From: Spirochaetes bacterium ADurb.Bin133
GTDB lineage: Bacteria > Spirochaetota > GWE2-31-10 > MWDO01
NCBI GenBank assembly: GCA_002070605.1
Contig: MWDO01000016.1
Location: forward strand, 1-53,097
Length of the DNA: 53,097 nt
Reading direction: 5' to 3'
The stretch's first letter is position 1; each line of letters opens with the position of its first letter. A model generated the notes under the pieces. It did not search any database. It saw only the letters and a program-made list of their open reading frames with translations, and had not been told where the DNA came from. The position numbers and the translations under genes were made by a program. This document shows, piece after piece, positions 26,079-34,909 of this stretch.

Positions 26079-26951
26079 TCATTCTAACTCAAAATCCGCG
26101 GTCTCAACAGTTTTTATACATTGGCTGTCCGAGCAGGCGATAGCCGTTATAGTCGAGGACAAAAATTTTTTAATATTGGGGTTGGCAAATTCAATTTCAA
26201 CTCTATTTTTATTTCCGTCGTTTTGTTTTGCGCCATTAAGTTTTATCGAATTGGGCGAAAGTTTGCAGCCGTCGGAGAGTTTAAATTCTATATCCAGCGT
26301 CGGATATCCTTCTCCGTTTAAATAAAATCCGCTTTTGGGTTTCAACGAAAAAAAGAGATCGTATTTCTCGCCGTTTTTGATAGAATAATATTCGACGGAA
26401 TAGTATTTTTTCTCAATTGTTTTAATATTTTCAGGAACTTCGTTAGAGATAGTCGAGCCGGGAGTCAAATTTTTATCTATTATCTCTTTAAAGAAGTTAT
26501 AATCCCTTTTACCGTCTATTTCTTGTAAAATATTGTTATTTTTATCGATAATAAAAGTTTTGGGAAGCGAGCCGATCTCGATATTTCTGAAATTCGACTT
26601 TATCCCGTAGACGATAGGGTAGTTGATTTTCAGGAAACCGCATATCTTTTTCATAAGATTTAACTCTGACGGACTATCCAGAGACGCTCCGACGATCAGC
26701 AGTCCGTCGTTTTTATATTTGTCGAAAAGTTTGACAAAGTCCCTCATCTCCTCTTTGCACGGCGAGCAGTAAGTCGCCCAATAGTTGAGAATAAGCAGAT
26801 CAAACTCTTTATTCGAGATATACTCCTCGATATCAGAGTCGGTCAAACCCGTCGGGTCGTAGACGGCTCCGGTCGGCGTCTTATTTTTACAACCAAGTAA
26901 CGATAAAAATACCGATACCAAAATAAGCGATACGATTAAATTCTTTTTCAT
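26079..26951 (-). CDS. Thioredoxin-like lipoprotein with DsbD-alpha-like domain
   Basis: 290 residues with lipobox SLLGC (Cys21). The first half is a TlpA/ResA thioredoxin fold with the active site NYWATYCSPCKEEM (Cys62, Cys65) and the cis-Pro strand GSLPKTFIID. The second half (about 180-290) resembles the N-terminal periplasmic domain of DsbD, including FYLNGEGYP and the C-terminal cysteine pair IACSDSQC. The combination suggests passing electrons within one molecule to periplasmic substrates, such as apocytochrome c. A strong GGAGGT precedes the ATG. It is last in a run with the polyferredoxin and the CXXC microprotein. It ends in TGA, supported by the terminator right after it. Confidence 0.87.
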   Translation of the reverse strand: MKKNLIVSLILVSVFLSLLGCKNKTPTGAVYDPTGLTDSDIEEYISNKEFDLLILNYWATYCSPCKEEMRDFVKLFDKYKNDGLLIVGASLDSPSELNLMKKICGFLKINYPIVYGIKSNFRNIEIGSLPKTFIIDKNNNILQEIDGKRDYNFFKEIIDKNLTPGSTISNEVPENIKTIEKKYYSVEYYSIKNGEKYDLFFSLKPKSGFYLNGEGYPTLDIEFKLSDGCKLSPNSIKLNGAKQNDGNKNRVEIEFANPNIKKFLSSTITAIACSDSQCIKTVETADFELE

Positions 26952-26981
26952 AAAATATATACCTCCAAGATGAATTCTTCC

Positions 26982-27018
26982 GAGCGGGGGTAGCGGTCAA
27001 AGACCGCTACCCCCGCTC
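26982..27018. other. Long perfect hairpin between polyferredoxin and tlpA-like genes
   Basis: A perfect 17-bp stem (GAGCGGGGGTAGCGGTC paired with its complement) has a 3-base loop. On the minus strand it has no following T run, so it may be a processing or stability element rather than a simple terminator. It separates the polyferredoxin stop from the tlpA-like ribosome site by a few tens of bases. Confidence 0.7.
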
Positions 27019-27088
27019 AAAAAATGATTTTTCCCGAGCTTTACGACGCTCAAACCGCCGGCGTTCGGAAAACGATTTATATTCAATT

Positions 27089-27102
27089 GACGCATATGCG
27101 TC
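27089..27102. repeat. Solitary GACGCATATGCGTC palindrome
   Basis: A perfect 14-bp palindrome, the idealised core of the intergenic CATATG elements, sits alone two bases past the polyferredoxin stop codon. No inverted-repeat ends of the element family are seen around it, though a GCCGGCG block lies 25 bases away. Confidence 0.7.
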
Positions 27103-27104
27103 GC

Positions 27105-27983
27105 TTATATTTTTACTTCCAGACACTTTGTCGGGCAGACTTTAACGCACTCAAAGCATCTAACGCACTCAAGCGAGTTTGGATTTTTAGTAACTTCTAT
27201 GTTCATCGGGCAAGCTTTTTCGCACTTTTTACAATCGACGCATCGATTTTTATCGAGATTTAGTTTAACGACGCTGATTTTGTTAAAAAGTCCCCAAATA
27301 GCCCCCAACGGGCATAAGGTTTTGCAAAAACTTCTTCTGGAGATAAAAAAAAGTATAATAAATATTCCCAATATAGAGAATTTTATTATCGAAATATAAC
27401 TTACCGTTTCTCTCAGATTTGCGTCGATAGCGAGAAGCGGGATTCCGGCCGTAAGAGTTCCGGACGGACAGATATATTTGCAAAAGAGCGGACTTAACAG
27501 CGCAATATCAAACGCGAACGTCGGCAGAATTATTACGAATAAAGCGAGCGTAATATATTTGATATATTTTGAGAATTTAGGGAGCCGAATGTTTATCTTA
27601 AAAATTTTATGTATAAGGTCTTGAATAAATCCGAACGGACATATCCAACCGCATGCGATCCGTCCGCCGATTCCGCCGATTAACCCCAAAAATCCGATAA
27701 TATATAGTCCTGCAAGGTTTATCTTTTCGCCCAAGCTAAATTTCATAGATACGTCGTTTAACCAGAATTGTAGAGCGCCGATAGGGCAGGAACCGACGGC
27801 GGAGGGGCAGGAGTAGCAATTAAGCGCCGGTATGCAGACTCTTTTCAAGCCGGATTGACTGATCGCCGCCTTTTTTGCCGATATCGATTTGACTAATACC
27901 GCTATATCGGAATTGAGAATTATAAGGAAAAAAAGTTGTACGTATGTTTTAAATTTAATAAATTTGTAAACGATATTTTTCAT
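27105..27983 (-). CDS. Membrane polyferredoxin (NapH/CcoG-like)
   Basis: 292 residues with about five membrane segments. Cysteine motifs are CYSCPSAVGSCPIGA near the N-terminus, then CGWICPFGFIQD and CKTLCPLGAIWG in membrane loops. Two C-terminal 4Fe-4S ferredoxin clusters follow: CVDCKKCEKACP and CVRCFECVKVCP. Such proteins pass electrons between the quinone pool or cytoplasm and periplasmic partners. It starts one base after the CXXC microprotein stop. The tlpA-like gene follows after the hairpin. A role in electron supply to the thioredoxin lipoprotein is inferred from this order. Confidence 0.9.
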   Translation of the reverse strand: MKNIVYKFIKFKTYVQLFFLIILNSDIAVLVKSISAKKAAISQSGLKRVCIPALNCYSCPSAVGSCPIGALQFWLNDVSMKFSLGEKINLAGLYIIGFLGLIGGIGGRIACGWICPFGFIQDLIHKIFKINIRLPKFSKYIKYITLALFVIILPTFAFDIALLSPLFCKYICPSGTLTAGIPLLAIDANLRETVSYISIIKFSILGIFIILFFISRRSFCKTLCPLGAIWGLFNKISVVKLNLDKNRCVDCKKCEKACPMNIEVTKNPNSLECVRCFECVKVCPTKCLEVKI

Positions 27984-28124
27984 TTATCCGATTCCAATAC
28001 ATTCCAGGCAGAGTCTTATCGCCTTTTGGTATATGCCGTTTCCCAAATCCCCCCAAATTACTCCGACTATAATTAATAGCGCCGAGATAATCAATATAGC
28101 AATTTGTACTTTGTTTATATTCAT
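27984..28124 (-). CDS. 46-residue CXXC membrane microprotein (CD1871A-like)
   Basis: This gene is too short for ordinary ORF cut-offs. The ATG at 28124 has GGAAG upstream. The product is MNINKVQIAILIISALLIIV (one membrane helix), followed by GVIWGDLGNGIYQKAIRLC and ending LECIGIG. The ending matches what I recall of CD1871A-family CXXC proteins, which finish ICLECIGIG and tend to accompany 4Fe-4S membrane proteins. The stop abuts the polyferredoxin ATG (TAAATG), so the two are translationally coupled. A cluster or thiol ligand role for the CLEC motif is likely but unproven. Confidence 0.85.
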   Translation of the reverse strand: MNINKVQIAILIISALLIIVGVIWGDLGNGIYQKAIRLCLECIGIG

Positions 28125-28140
28125 TATTGTTCTTCCGGCA

Positions 28141-28662
28141 TTATTTTTCCAAACGTTTCGTTATGGTTTGCTCGTCTATTAATTCAAAGACTTTAGTAAA
28201 TTCTGCGGTAAGTTGTTCGGCTTTTTCCTCGAAATCGTCTAAAATAATGTTATCCGCAGTTTTTATTCTTATGATTATTGAAGTTTCGATAGTCTTCTCA
28301 AAGAGTATTTTTTTATTAATTTCAACGGATTGAGCCAAATTATCTTCAAAATATTCCGGAACGTTTTTAGACTCGTCTGTTCTTATCTTTATAGATTGAT
28401 ACCTGACGTTTCTCTTCTGATTGTTATTTAGAGCGGAAGATATTACTATAGAGCCGTTTATTGTAAGGGCGATAAACGGTTTATTTTCATTTTTATCAAA
28501 TAAGTCGGTCTCTTGATCTATTCCGTAACTATTTGTTATGTTGTCAAATTCTTCATACTTTTTCATCCAGTTATCGAGCATAACGTCGTATTCTATGCCG
28601 TTTTTCTCCGCTAATTTCTTTATACTTTTTGAATAATTTTCAGGTATAAAATTACTATTCAT
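28141..28662 (-). CDS. Unknown cytoplasmic protein
   Basis: 173 residues, no signal peptide, no membrane segment and no cysteine. It has a helical N-terminal third (SKSIKKLAEKNGIEYDVMLDNWMKKYEEF) and a beta-rich middle (KPFIALTINGSIVISSAL). I do not recognise a family. GGAGG precedes the ATG by six bases. It is 16 bases upstream of the CXXC microprotein, so it is probably the first gene of that redox operon. Confidence 0.75.
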   Translation of the reverse strand: MNSNFIPENYSKSIKKLAEKNGIEYDVMLDNWMKKYEEFDNITNSYGIDQETDLFDKNENKPFIALTINGSIVISSALNNNQKRNVRYQSIKIRTDESKNVPEYFEDNLAQSVEINKKILFEKTIETSIIIRIKTADNIILDDFEEKAEQLTAEFTKVFELIDEQTITKRLEK

Positions 28663-28745
28663 TTTGTTTCCTCCAAAAAATAATATTAATAGAATTATAT
28701 TTTATTTTTTCATTTTTTTCTATAAAAAAAAAATTTTTATTTATA

Positions 28746-28774
28746 TTGACATTTTGAATGAAAAAACTGATAAT
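28746..28774 (+). promoter_or_regulatory. Promoter for SH3-like lipoprotein-folP
   Basis: TTGACA (28746-28751), a 17-base spacer and GATAAT (28769-28774), with the ATG 48 bases on. A good sigma70-type match. Confidence 0.7.
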
Positions 28775-28821
28775 AATTTATCAATTTAAAAATTATTAAA
28801 AAAATATTATGGAGAAGTCTT

Positions 28822-29616
28822 ATGCTTAAAAAATTTTTTTTCCTCTTGCTAGTTATAGTTTTAATTTTTAGTTGCAAAAAAAACGATGCCGGCGAAACCG
28901 CAGATAACAACGCGTCCGCCGATAATAATTTGAAAATATATAACGCAACGCAATATGTTAAAGAAAATGGTGTATATGTTTTTACCAACGAATCGGACGT
29001 CGAAAAACAGATAAAAGATTTGGATAAAGACAAATATCTGTATCTGACCTTTGGAAATAAGGTAAACGTAGTCGATTCAAAAAAAATTGGAAAGGACGAA
29101 TATTTTAAGATACAACTTCCCGATACGACTGTTTATTGGGCAAAAAGAAGTTTTTTTGCGGAAAAATTGATTACTATAAATCAAACCGACGTTTTATGTT
29201 ACAGGCAGCCCGATCTAGACTACGCGACTACGATCAAACTGCAACCGGGAGATTTTGGTATTTACGTTAAAGAGCTTAACGATTGGATATGCGTGGAATT
29301 TCGCGCGTACAGACCGGTAAAAGCAGACGGGGAGAGAAAATGGGTCGGCGGTCCTTATTGGATAAAGACCGGTTACACCGACGATATTATGACGGCAAAA
29401 CAGGCTTATTATCTTTATCTTGCGTATTACAACAGTCTGATAAAAAATAACGACGTTTTGGCTCTGGAAAATTTGAATAGGGGATTGACGATAACTAACA
29501 ACGAAGATACGGAGATAACCTACGTTATAAGAGATATGATAAGGGAAATTTCTCCGGATTCCGATACAAACGAACCTCCAAAAGACGAAGTTACAGATAG
29601 CGACAATGTTGAATAA
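28822..29616 (+). CDS. SH3-like lipoprotein
   Basis: 264 residues with lipobox LIFSC (Cys18). After a disordered Asp/Asn-rich stretch come two segments reading like bacterial SH3 domains: one around KYLYLTFGNKVNVVDSKK through TVYWAKRSFFAE, and a second around TDVLCYRQPDLDYATTIKLQPGD through WIKTGYTDD. The C-terminus is acidic and helical. Bacterial SH3 domains often bind peptidoglycan or surface partners. It precedes folP by three bases and shares its promoter. Confidence 0.78.
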   Translation: MLKKFFFLLLVIVLIFSCKKNDAGETADNNASADNNLKIYNATQYVKENGVYVFTNESDVEKQIKDLDKDKYLYLTFGNKVNVVDSKKIGKDEYFKIQLPDTTVYWAKRSFFAEKLITINQTDVLCYRQPDLDYATTIKLQPGDFGIYVKELNDWICVEFRAYRPVKADGERKWVGGPYWIKTGYTDDIMTAKQAYYLYLAYYNSLIKNNDVLALENLNRGLTITNNEDTEITYVIRDMIREISPDSDTNEPPKDEVTDSDNVE

Positions 29617-29619
29617 ATT

Positions 29620-30450
29620 ATGATTTATAATTTCAAAAACGGCGGCTTGGATTTTTCCAACTCCAACGTTTATTTAATGGGCATACTAAACGTTACGCCC
29701 GACTCGTTTAGCGACGGAGGAAGTTTTGTCGATATAGATAAAGCGCTTTTCCACGTAGAAGAGATGATTAGGGACGGAGCGAGTATAATCGACGTCGGCG
29801 GAGAGTCTACGAGACCGTTTATCTCTCCGACGTCGCAAAACGAGGAACTTGACAGAGTTATTCCGGTTATTGAAAAGATCAATAAGAATTTTCAAACGAT
29901 TATATCCATAGACACATACAAAAGCGCCGTTGCAAGAGAAGCAGTTAAAAATGGGGCTGAAATTATAAACGACATAACCGGCTTTGTAGACGACGATATG
30001 ATCAAAGTCGCAAGCGAATATAAAACTGCCTGTATTGTTATGCATATGAAAGGAGATCCCTCTAATATGCAAGAGGCTCCGGTTTACGACGATATACTCG
30101 GCGAAATCAGCTCTTTTTTGAATTCTCAGGTAGCCAAATTGAAATATAACGGCATTCATAATATCATAATCGACGTCGGATTCGGATTTGGCAAGTCTCT
30201 TGAGGATAACTATTTTTTATTAAAAAATCTCACTTTTTTTAAACGAATGAATTTGCCGATACTGACCGGCGTTTCAAGAAAATCCATGATAGGTAAGTTG
30301 CTCGACGTTCCTCCAAAAGAGAGGGACGTTTCTACCGTAGTTTTGAACGCTATAGCCGCTCTAAACGGCTCTTCGATATTGAGAATACATAACGTAAAAG
30401 AAAACAATAATTTATTAAAAATTTTGAAAAAATATTTGGAAATTAGTTAA
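29620..30450 (+). CDS. folP: Dihydropteroate synthase
   Basis: Joins p-aminobenzoate to the dihydropterin diphosphate in folate synthesis. The 276 residues show GILNVTPDSFSDGG, IDVGGESTRPF, ISIDTYKS, INDITGF, CIVMHMKGDPSNMQ, IDVGFGFGKS and TGVSRKSMIGKLL, all canonical substrate-binding segments. It is the second gene of a two-gene transcript after the SH3-like lipoprotein. No other fol gene is near, although DUF115 proteins like that at 32835 are named after a pterin kinase relative. Confidence 0.95.
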   Translation: MIYNFKNGGLDFSNSNVYLMGILNVTPDSFSDGGSFVDIDKALFHVEEMIRDGASIIDVGGESTRPFISPTSQNEELDRVIPVIEKINKNFQTIISIDTYKSAVAREAVKNGAEIINDITGFVDDDMIKVASEYKTACIVMHMKGDPSNMQEAPVYDDILGEISSFLNSQVAKLKYNGIHNIIIDVGFGFGKSLEDNYFLLKNLTFFKRMNLPILTGVSRKSMIGKLLDVPPKERDVSTVVLNAIAALNGSSILRIHNVKENNNLLKILKKYLEIS

Positions 30451-30466
30451 ACTTGTAAAAATAGAA

Positions 30467-32752
30467 CTATTTTCTATACTTCTTAACGTGATCGCTTATA
30501 TAAGTTAGATTATATCCGGATCTGATTAGTTCGCTAATTAGCAGGTCAAAGTCGTCGTATAACCATTCGTCTCTCGTTTTAAAATTATTACCGGCCGATA
30601 AGAAAATAACCTGCCCGGGTTTGAGATTTTTCAATATATTATCTATTACCTGAGAATTTGTAGGATAATAATTATTTCGGCTCTGATAATCGTTTTTATC
30701 CACCCAATCAAAGCTGTCGTAATTGTAAGATATATATCTGTATCCGCTATCGTTTGCAAATTTTATGATAGTTTCGTTAGAATAAAACATAGGAGCGTGC
30801 CAATACGGAGCAAAATTTTTACCCGTAAGATTAAAATATTTTTCTTCGTTAGCGGATAATCCTTGTCTGATAAAATTTTTATCAATAAGAATATTTTTGT
30901 CCGTTAAATTAATATCGTATTGAAAAATATTTGAAATTTCAACGTCGAAAGTAGATATTATTTTAGTTATAGTTTTGTTTATATCTATAAAATTTCCATT
31001 AATAAAGAAATTAAGAGGAATCTTGTAGTTATGAAGAGTTTTTAAAATAGGGTAGACTCCTTCCGCGGTTTTTATACAGTCTATAGCCAATGCGATTTCA
31101 TATTTTTCAGTATTCGGACTATAATAAAATTTATAATCTAATTCAATTTCGGGCTGATATAACTTGTATTTTAAATTGGGAATTCCGGTTATTTCAATCT
31201 GCTTCCCAGAATAGAGATTTTTTAAATAAACCGCTTCTTTATAAAACCCCATATTAATCTCTCTCGATAAAAGGCGGTTAGAACTATTTTTTACCTCTTT
31301 AATCAATTCAAAATCGACGTTTTTAGTAGAATTAATTGTTCTTTTTGCTATATCCACAAAATATTTTCTATTATTTGCGATAATCCCCAAATCCGAGCTT
31401 CCCTTTACGTATCCGGCGTCGTCTATCGAGCTTGCAAAAACAGGCATATTTGATTTATTATTCTCTTTGATCAAATACGATAACTTCTCGCCGCCTACAA
31501 TCCAATTTGCTTCTCCAACGTTAGCGGAATTAATTATTGGTTCGTCCGTAAATTTCCATATCAGACTTTCATTTTTAAAATCGTAGCAAAAAGCTCCCGC
31601 GGAGGAGTTTATTACGATTTGAGTCTCTTTTTCGTTTATAGAATATCCGAATATTTCGGAGTTTGCTAAATCCGGTTTACTAAACTCGTTAATTTGATAA
31701 TGATTTGTTACTTTTTTTATTAGAAATATTTTTTTTGACACTCTTCCTATTTCGAGCATATCGACGGATATTATACCTTCTCCGTTTGTAAATAAATCGG
31801 CTTTATCAAACCTCATATTATCGTTCAATTGTATATACGGATTTTGTTTAATATCGTCCGTTAAGGAGTAATAAAATATCGACGCTCCTCCCTTCGATAT
31901 TATGAAAGTTTTGGATTCGTCGTTATAAATAAAATTGTCGTCGTTTGCGTCAATTTTAAACGGTATTTTTCCTATTATTTCGCCCTGTCTCAAATAATTT
32001 CGATAGATTGATCTTGAGAAAAACTGATTTGGGTCGCAACGATAAATTAGATTATTTTCTATCCAGATGAGATAGTTGTCTTTAGTCCAATAACAATTGT
32101 TTATCCGAGTTTTTCCTATCCATCTCCAATTTTCATTTAATAATTTATTTTTTTTATAATCCGACAACGAAAAATAATATACCGAGCCTTTTTTTTGATA
32201 AATAAAGTATCCCGAATCCAACGACCATTTTGCCGCTTCAAATCCCGGCGATATTTCCACATCCTCGATTACTTTTTTTATTACGTTTTCTTGATTATCT
32301 ATCAAATGTATATCCGCTTTTGTACTGGAATTAGCGATTTTTGCAACAATATATCTATATTCCGGCGAAATAGACGCGATAGGAAGTCTATAAATCGGAT
32401 ATTCGTTTTTTTTCTCAAACGACGGAAAATTTGTTACAGTTTTAACGCTATTTTCTTTAATATCGTAGTAATATAGACCAATTTTATTTTGAATATAAAG
32501 TAATTTGTTATTTTTTGAGTAATTATAAACCATAGGGTAGAAACTGTAAGAATTTACCACAGTTTCTCCGTTATTATAACTCCCGTAAAAAAGAGTTTTA
32601 ATCGGTTTTCTCTCTCCGACAGTTTCAACCGAATTAAATAAGAATTTATTTTGATTATCCAGAGCTAACGGAGTAAAATTTATTTGAGCGTTAATAAAGT
32701 TTATATTTATTATTAATAAAAAAAGTAGTATTATAGTTCTATTCATTTTCAA
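30467..32752 (-). CDS. Beta-propeller protein with degenerate NodB-like domain
   Basis: 761 residues with a signal peptide (IILLFLLIININFINAQ), so exported. Residues about 30-540 look like WD/TolB-like propeller blades (YPIYRLPIASISPEYRYIVA, AAKWSLDSGYFIYQKKG). The last 210 residues follow the polysaccharide deacetylase fold: NYKIPLNFFINGNF, YWHAPMF and SGYRYISYNYDSFDWV. The catalytic set is lost, however: the TFDDG box reads AIDCI (Asp558), the metal HxxxH segment reads EISNIFQYD, and the LH motif reads FLSAGNN. It is probably a non-catalytic glycan-binding or structural protein. It converges on folP with 16 bases between. Confidence 0.8.
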   Translation of the reverse strand: MKMNRTIILLFLLIININFINAQINFTPLALDNQNKFLFNSVETVGERKPIKTLFYGSYNNGETVVNSYSFYPMVYNYSKNNKLLYIQNKIGLYYYDIKENSVKTVTNFPSFEKKNEYPIYRLPIASISPEYRYIVAKIANSSTKADIHLIDNQENVIKKVIEDVEISPGFEAAKWSLDSGYFIYQKKGSVYYFSLSDYKKNKLLNENWRWIGKTRINNCYWTKDNYLIWIENNLIYRCDPNQFFSRSIYRNYLRQGEIIGKIPFKIDANDDNFIYNDESKTFIISKGGASIFYYSLTDDIKQNPYIQLNDNMRFDKADLFTNGEGIISVDMLEIGRVSKKIFLIKKVTNHYQINEFSKPDLANSEIFGYSINEKETQIVINSSAGAFCYDFKNESLIWKFTDEPIINSANVGEANWIVGGEKLSYLIKENNKSNMPVFASSIDDAGYVKGSSDLGIIANNRKYFVDIAKRTINSTKNVDFELIKEVKNSSNRLLSREINMGFYKEAVYLKNLYSGKQIEITGIPNLKYKLYQPEIELDYKFYYSPNTEKYEIALAIDCIKTAEGVYPILKTLHNYKIPLNFFINGNFIDINKTITKIISTFDVEISNIFQYDINLTDKNILIDKNFIRQGLSANEEKYFNLTGKNFAPYWHAPMFYSNETIIKFANDSGYRYISYNYDSFDWVDKNDYQSRNNYYPTNSQVIDNILKNLKPGQVIFLSAGNNFKTRDEWLYDDFDLLISELIRSGYNLTYISDHVKKYRK

Positions 32753-32834
32753 ATTTTCGGTTTAGACCTTTAAAAGATAAAATTTAGATTAACTTTTTTT
32801 ACTTTTATAAAAACTATAAAGACGAGGATAAAGC

Positions 32835-34667
32835 ATGACAATTCTTGAAAATAATTTGAACCAAATTCCGATATTGAAAGAAGTTTACGCTAGAAATGAA
32901 AATCAACCGTACGACATAGAGTATAACGCCAAGAATCAAATCACTCTAAAAATTAACAATAATTATATGCATTCCAAATACGACGTTGAAAAGGAGACGG
33001 AGAGAATCGTCAATATGTTAATGGAAGACAAAAATTCAATAGACGTATTAATACTTTACGGCTCGGGGCTTGGCTACGTTTTGAGAAGCTGTTATAATAT
33101 TTTGATCAAATCGTCGCCGTTAAAAATTAAACCCTATATTATACTTATTGAAAACGATATAAAAATGTTTTTAACAGGTCTTAAATATTTTGATTATTCG
33201 GAAATTTTGCGCTGCGAAAACGTAAAAATATTTCTCGAAGCGGAAAAGGAGCTTATTGGGTCTTTTTTGCAAACGATTCCTACAAAATATATCAGATATC
33301 ATCATCACCGCCCTTCGTATTATTTAAATTCAGAGTATTACAAATCTATCCAAAATTATATTACTTTTGTTCTTGATAGAAAAGATATGAATTCGGCTAC
33401 TTTTAAAAGATTTCAAATATTGTGGACGAGAAATTCGATACGAAACTCCCCTTATTTTGTAAAAAGTTCAAAGCTTAAAGATCTTAGCAACGTAGCTTCA
33501 GGATTAACCTCCGCGATAGTAGCCGGAGGACCGAATTTATCTCGTTCTATCGATTTTCTATTTAAAAATCAAAATAGTATGGTAATAATTGCGGTCGATA
33601 CCTCTTATAAATATTTGATTAAAAACGGAATTAGCGTGGATATAATTGTTACCGTCGATCCGCAATATTGGAATTATAAATATTTGGAAGGTATAAATAT
33701 TACGAACGAGATTATCGTAACAGACTCGTCGATATATTATAAAATATTTAATATCGCCGAAACAAACCGCTTCTTTATAGGCAATTCAATTTTTCCGCTC
33801 AACCGATATTTTGACGACGGCGACGATAGAGGAACTTTGGCGGCGGGCGGTTCCGTCGCAACCGCGGCTTTCGACGTTGCGCGAATTATCGGTTCAAAAG
33901 AGATAGTTCTGATAGGGCTTGATCTTTCATATCCAAATAGAGAGACTCACTTTAAAGGCGCTCTTTTTGAACAGAGTTTTTTATCAAACTCTGATTTTTT
34001 TAATACCGCCGAAAAGATGGTTTATAAATATTTGACTCACGTCCCGCTTATAGAAATATCTTCTACAAATGGAAAGGTATATTCGGATCAAAAAATGGCT
34101 CTTTTTAAAAAATGGTTTGACAGAGAAATATCGTTAACGGCGGCAAAAGTTATTTTACCCGATCTCGGCGGGGCGTATATCGAAGGTTCAAACGTTATTC
34201 CGCCGGATCAAATAAATATTAATGATAGCTCGAAAGATGCGTTTCGTAAAAAAATATCCGTTCTGTTAGAAAACAGTAACGACGATAAGGACTGCGATAT
34301 AATTAATAAATCAAAAATATTTATAAAATGCGCTATTGAATTAAAAAAGAGCTATGACAAAATTGTAAAGTTGATAACCGACGACGGAGATGTTTTTCAA
34401 AAGGATATTGCGACAATTCAAAAAATTGAAAAGGAGATTTCAAACGATCGAGAAAAGAGCCTGGTAGCCGGGATTATTTCTTCGTCAGCTCAGGATGTAT
34501 TAATAATGATTATGGAAAACTATCAATACGATACCGACGAGAAAAAATCTGCATGGATAAAAACCAAACTATTATACAAAGCTCTTACAGACTTAATAGA
34601 CTTCTACCTAAAATATTTTAACAAATTATTAAAGGTAATGGAATATTATCCGAAATTCAAAGCGTAG
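32835..34667 (+). CDS. DUF115 protein (6-hydroxymethylpterin pyrophosphokinase-like/MAF-like)
   Basis: 610 residues with a central DUF115 domain (about 215-420): TSAIVAGGPNLSRSIDFL, VIIAVDTSYKYLIKNGI, DIIVTVDPQ, LAAGGSVATAAFDVARI and IVLIGLDLSYP. This fold occurs in the archaeal pterin kinase MptE and in motility-associated factors thought to glycosylate flagellins. The N-terminal 200 residues (VLILYGSGLGYVLRSCY) form a second nucleotide-binding-like part, and the C-terminus is helical. The size and two-part layout fit the flagellin-modifying MAF type better than MptE. No flagellar gene is in the window, so the substrate is unknown. Confidence 0.82.
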   Translation: MTILENNLNQIPILKEVYARNENQPYDIEYNAKNQITLKINNNYMHSKYDVEKETERIVNMLMEDKNSIDVLILYGSGLGYVLRSCYNILIKSSPLKIKPYIILIENDIKMFLTGLKYFDYSEILRCENVKIFLEAEKELIGSFLQTIPTKYIRYHHHRPSYYLNSEYYKSIQNYITFVLDRKDMNSATFKRFQILWTRNSIRNSPYFVKSSKLKDLSNVASGLTSAIVAGGPNLSRSIDFLFKNQNSMVIIAVDTSYKYLIKNGISVDIIVTVDPQYWNYKYLEGINITNEIIVTDSSIYYKIFNIAETNRFFIGNSIFPLNRYFDDGDDRGTLAAGGSVATAAFDVARIIGSKEIVLIGLDLSYPNRETHFKGALFEQSFLSNSDFFNTAEKMVYKYLTHVPLIEISSTNGKVYSDQKMALFKKWFDREISLTAAKVILPDLGGAYIEGSNVIPPDQININDSSKDAFRKKISVLLENSNDDKDCDIINKSKIFIKCAIELKKSYDKIVKLITDDGDVFQKDIATIQKIEKEISNDREKSLVAGIISSSAQDVLIMIMENYQYDTDEKKSAWIKTKLLYKALTDLIDFYLKYFNKLLKVMEYYPKFKA

Positions 34668-34716
34668 AATGGAAAGATTAAATTACCCTCCCAAGAATTT
34701 AACCATTCAAAAACGC

Positions 34717-34747
34717 GAGGCTGTCTCAAAAGACGGCCTCTTTTTTT
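34717..34747 (+). terminator. Terminator after DUF115 gene
   Basis: The stem GAGGCTGTCT / AGACGGCCTC (10 pairs, one G-U) has loop CAAA and is followed by seven T. A long oligo-T tract continues to about 34775. It lies 50 bases after the stop. Confidence 0.85.
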
Positions 34748-34857
34748 GTATTTTTTTTTGTATTTTTTTTGTTTTATCCTTTATTTATTTCCATTTTTAT
34801 TATATACTTATGATATATTACTAATAGATAACAAATAAAACAAAAGTAGAATAATTT

Positions 34858-34894
34858 AAAAAAGGGACGAAATTAACAAATTCGCCCCTTTTTT
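34858..34894 (-). terminator. Terminator of acpP
   Basis: Read on the minus strand, AAAAAGGGGCGAA pairs with TTCGTCCCTTTTT around a nine-base loop. It has one mismatch and a closing T tract, about 15 bases after the acpP stop. Confidence 0.8.
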
Positions 34895-34909
34895 AGTTTT
34901 TTATAAGAT

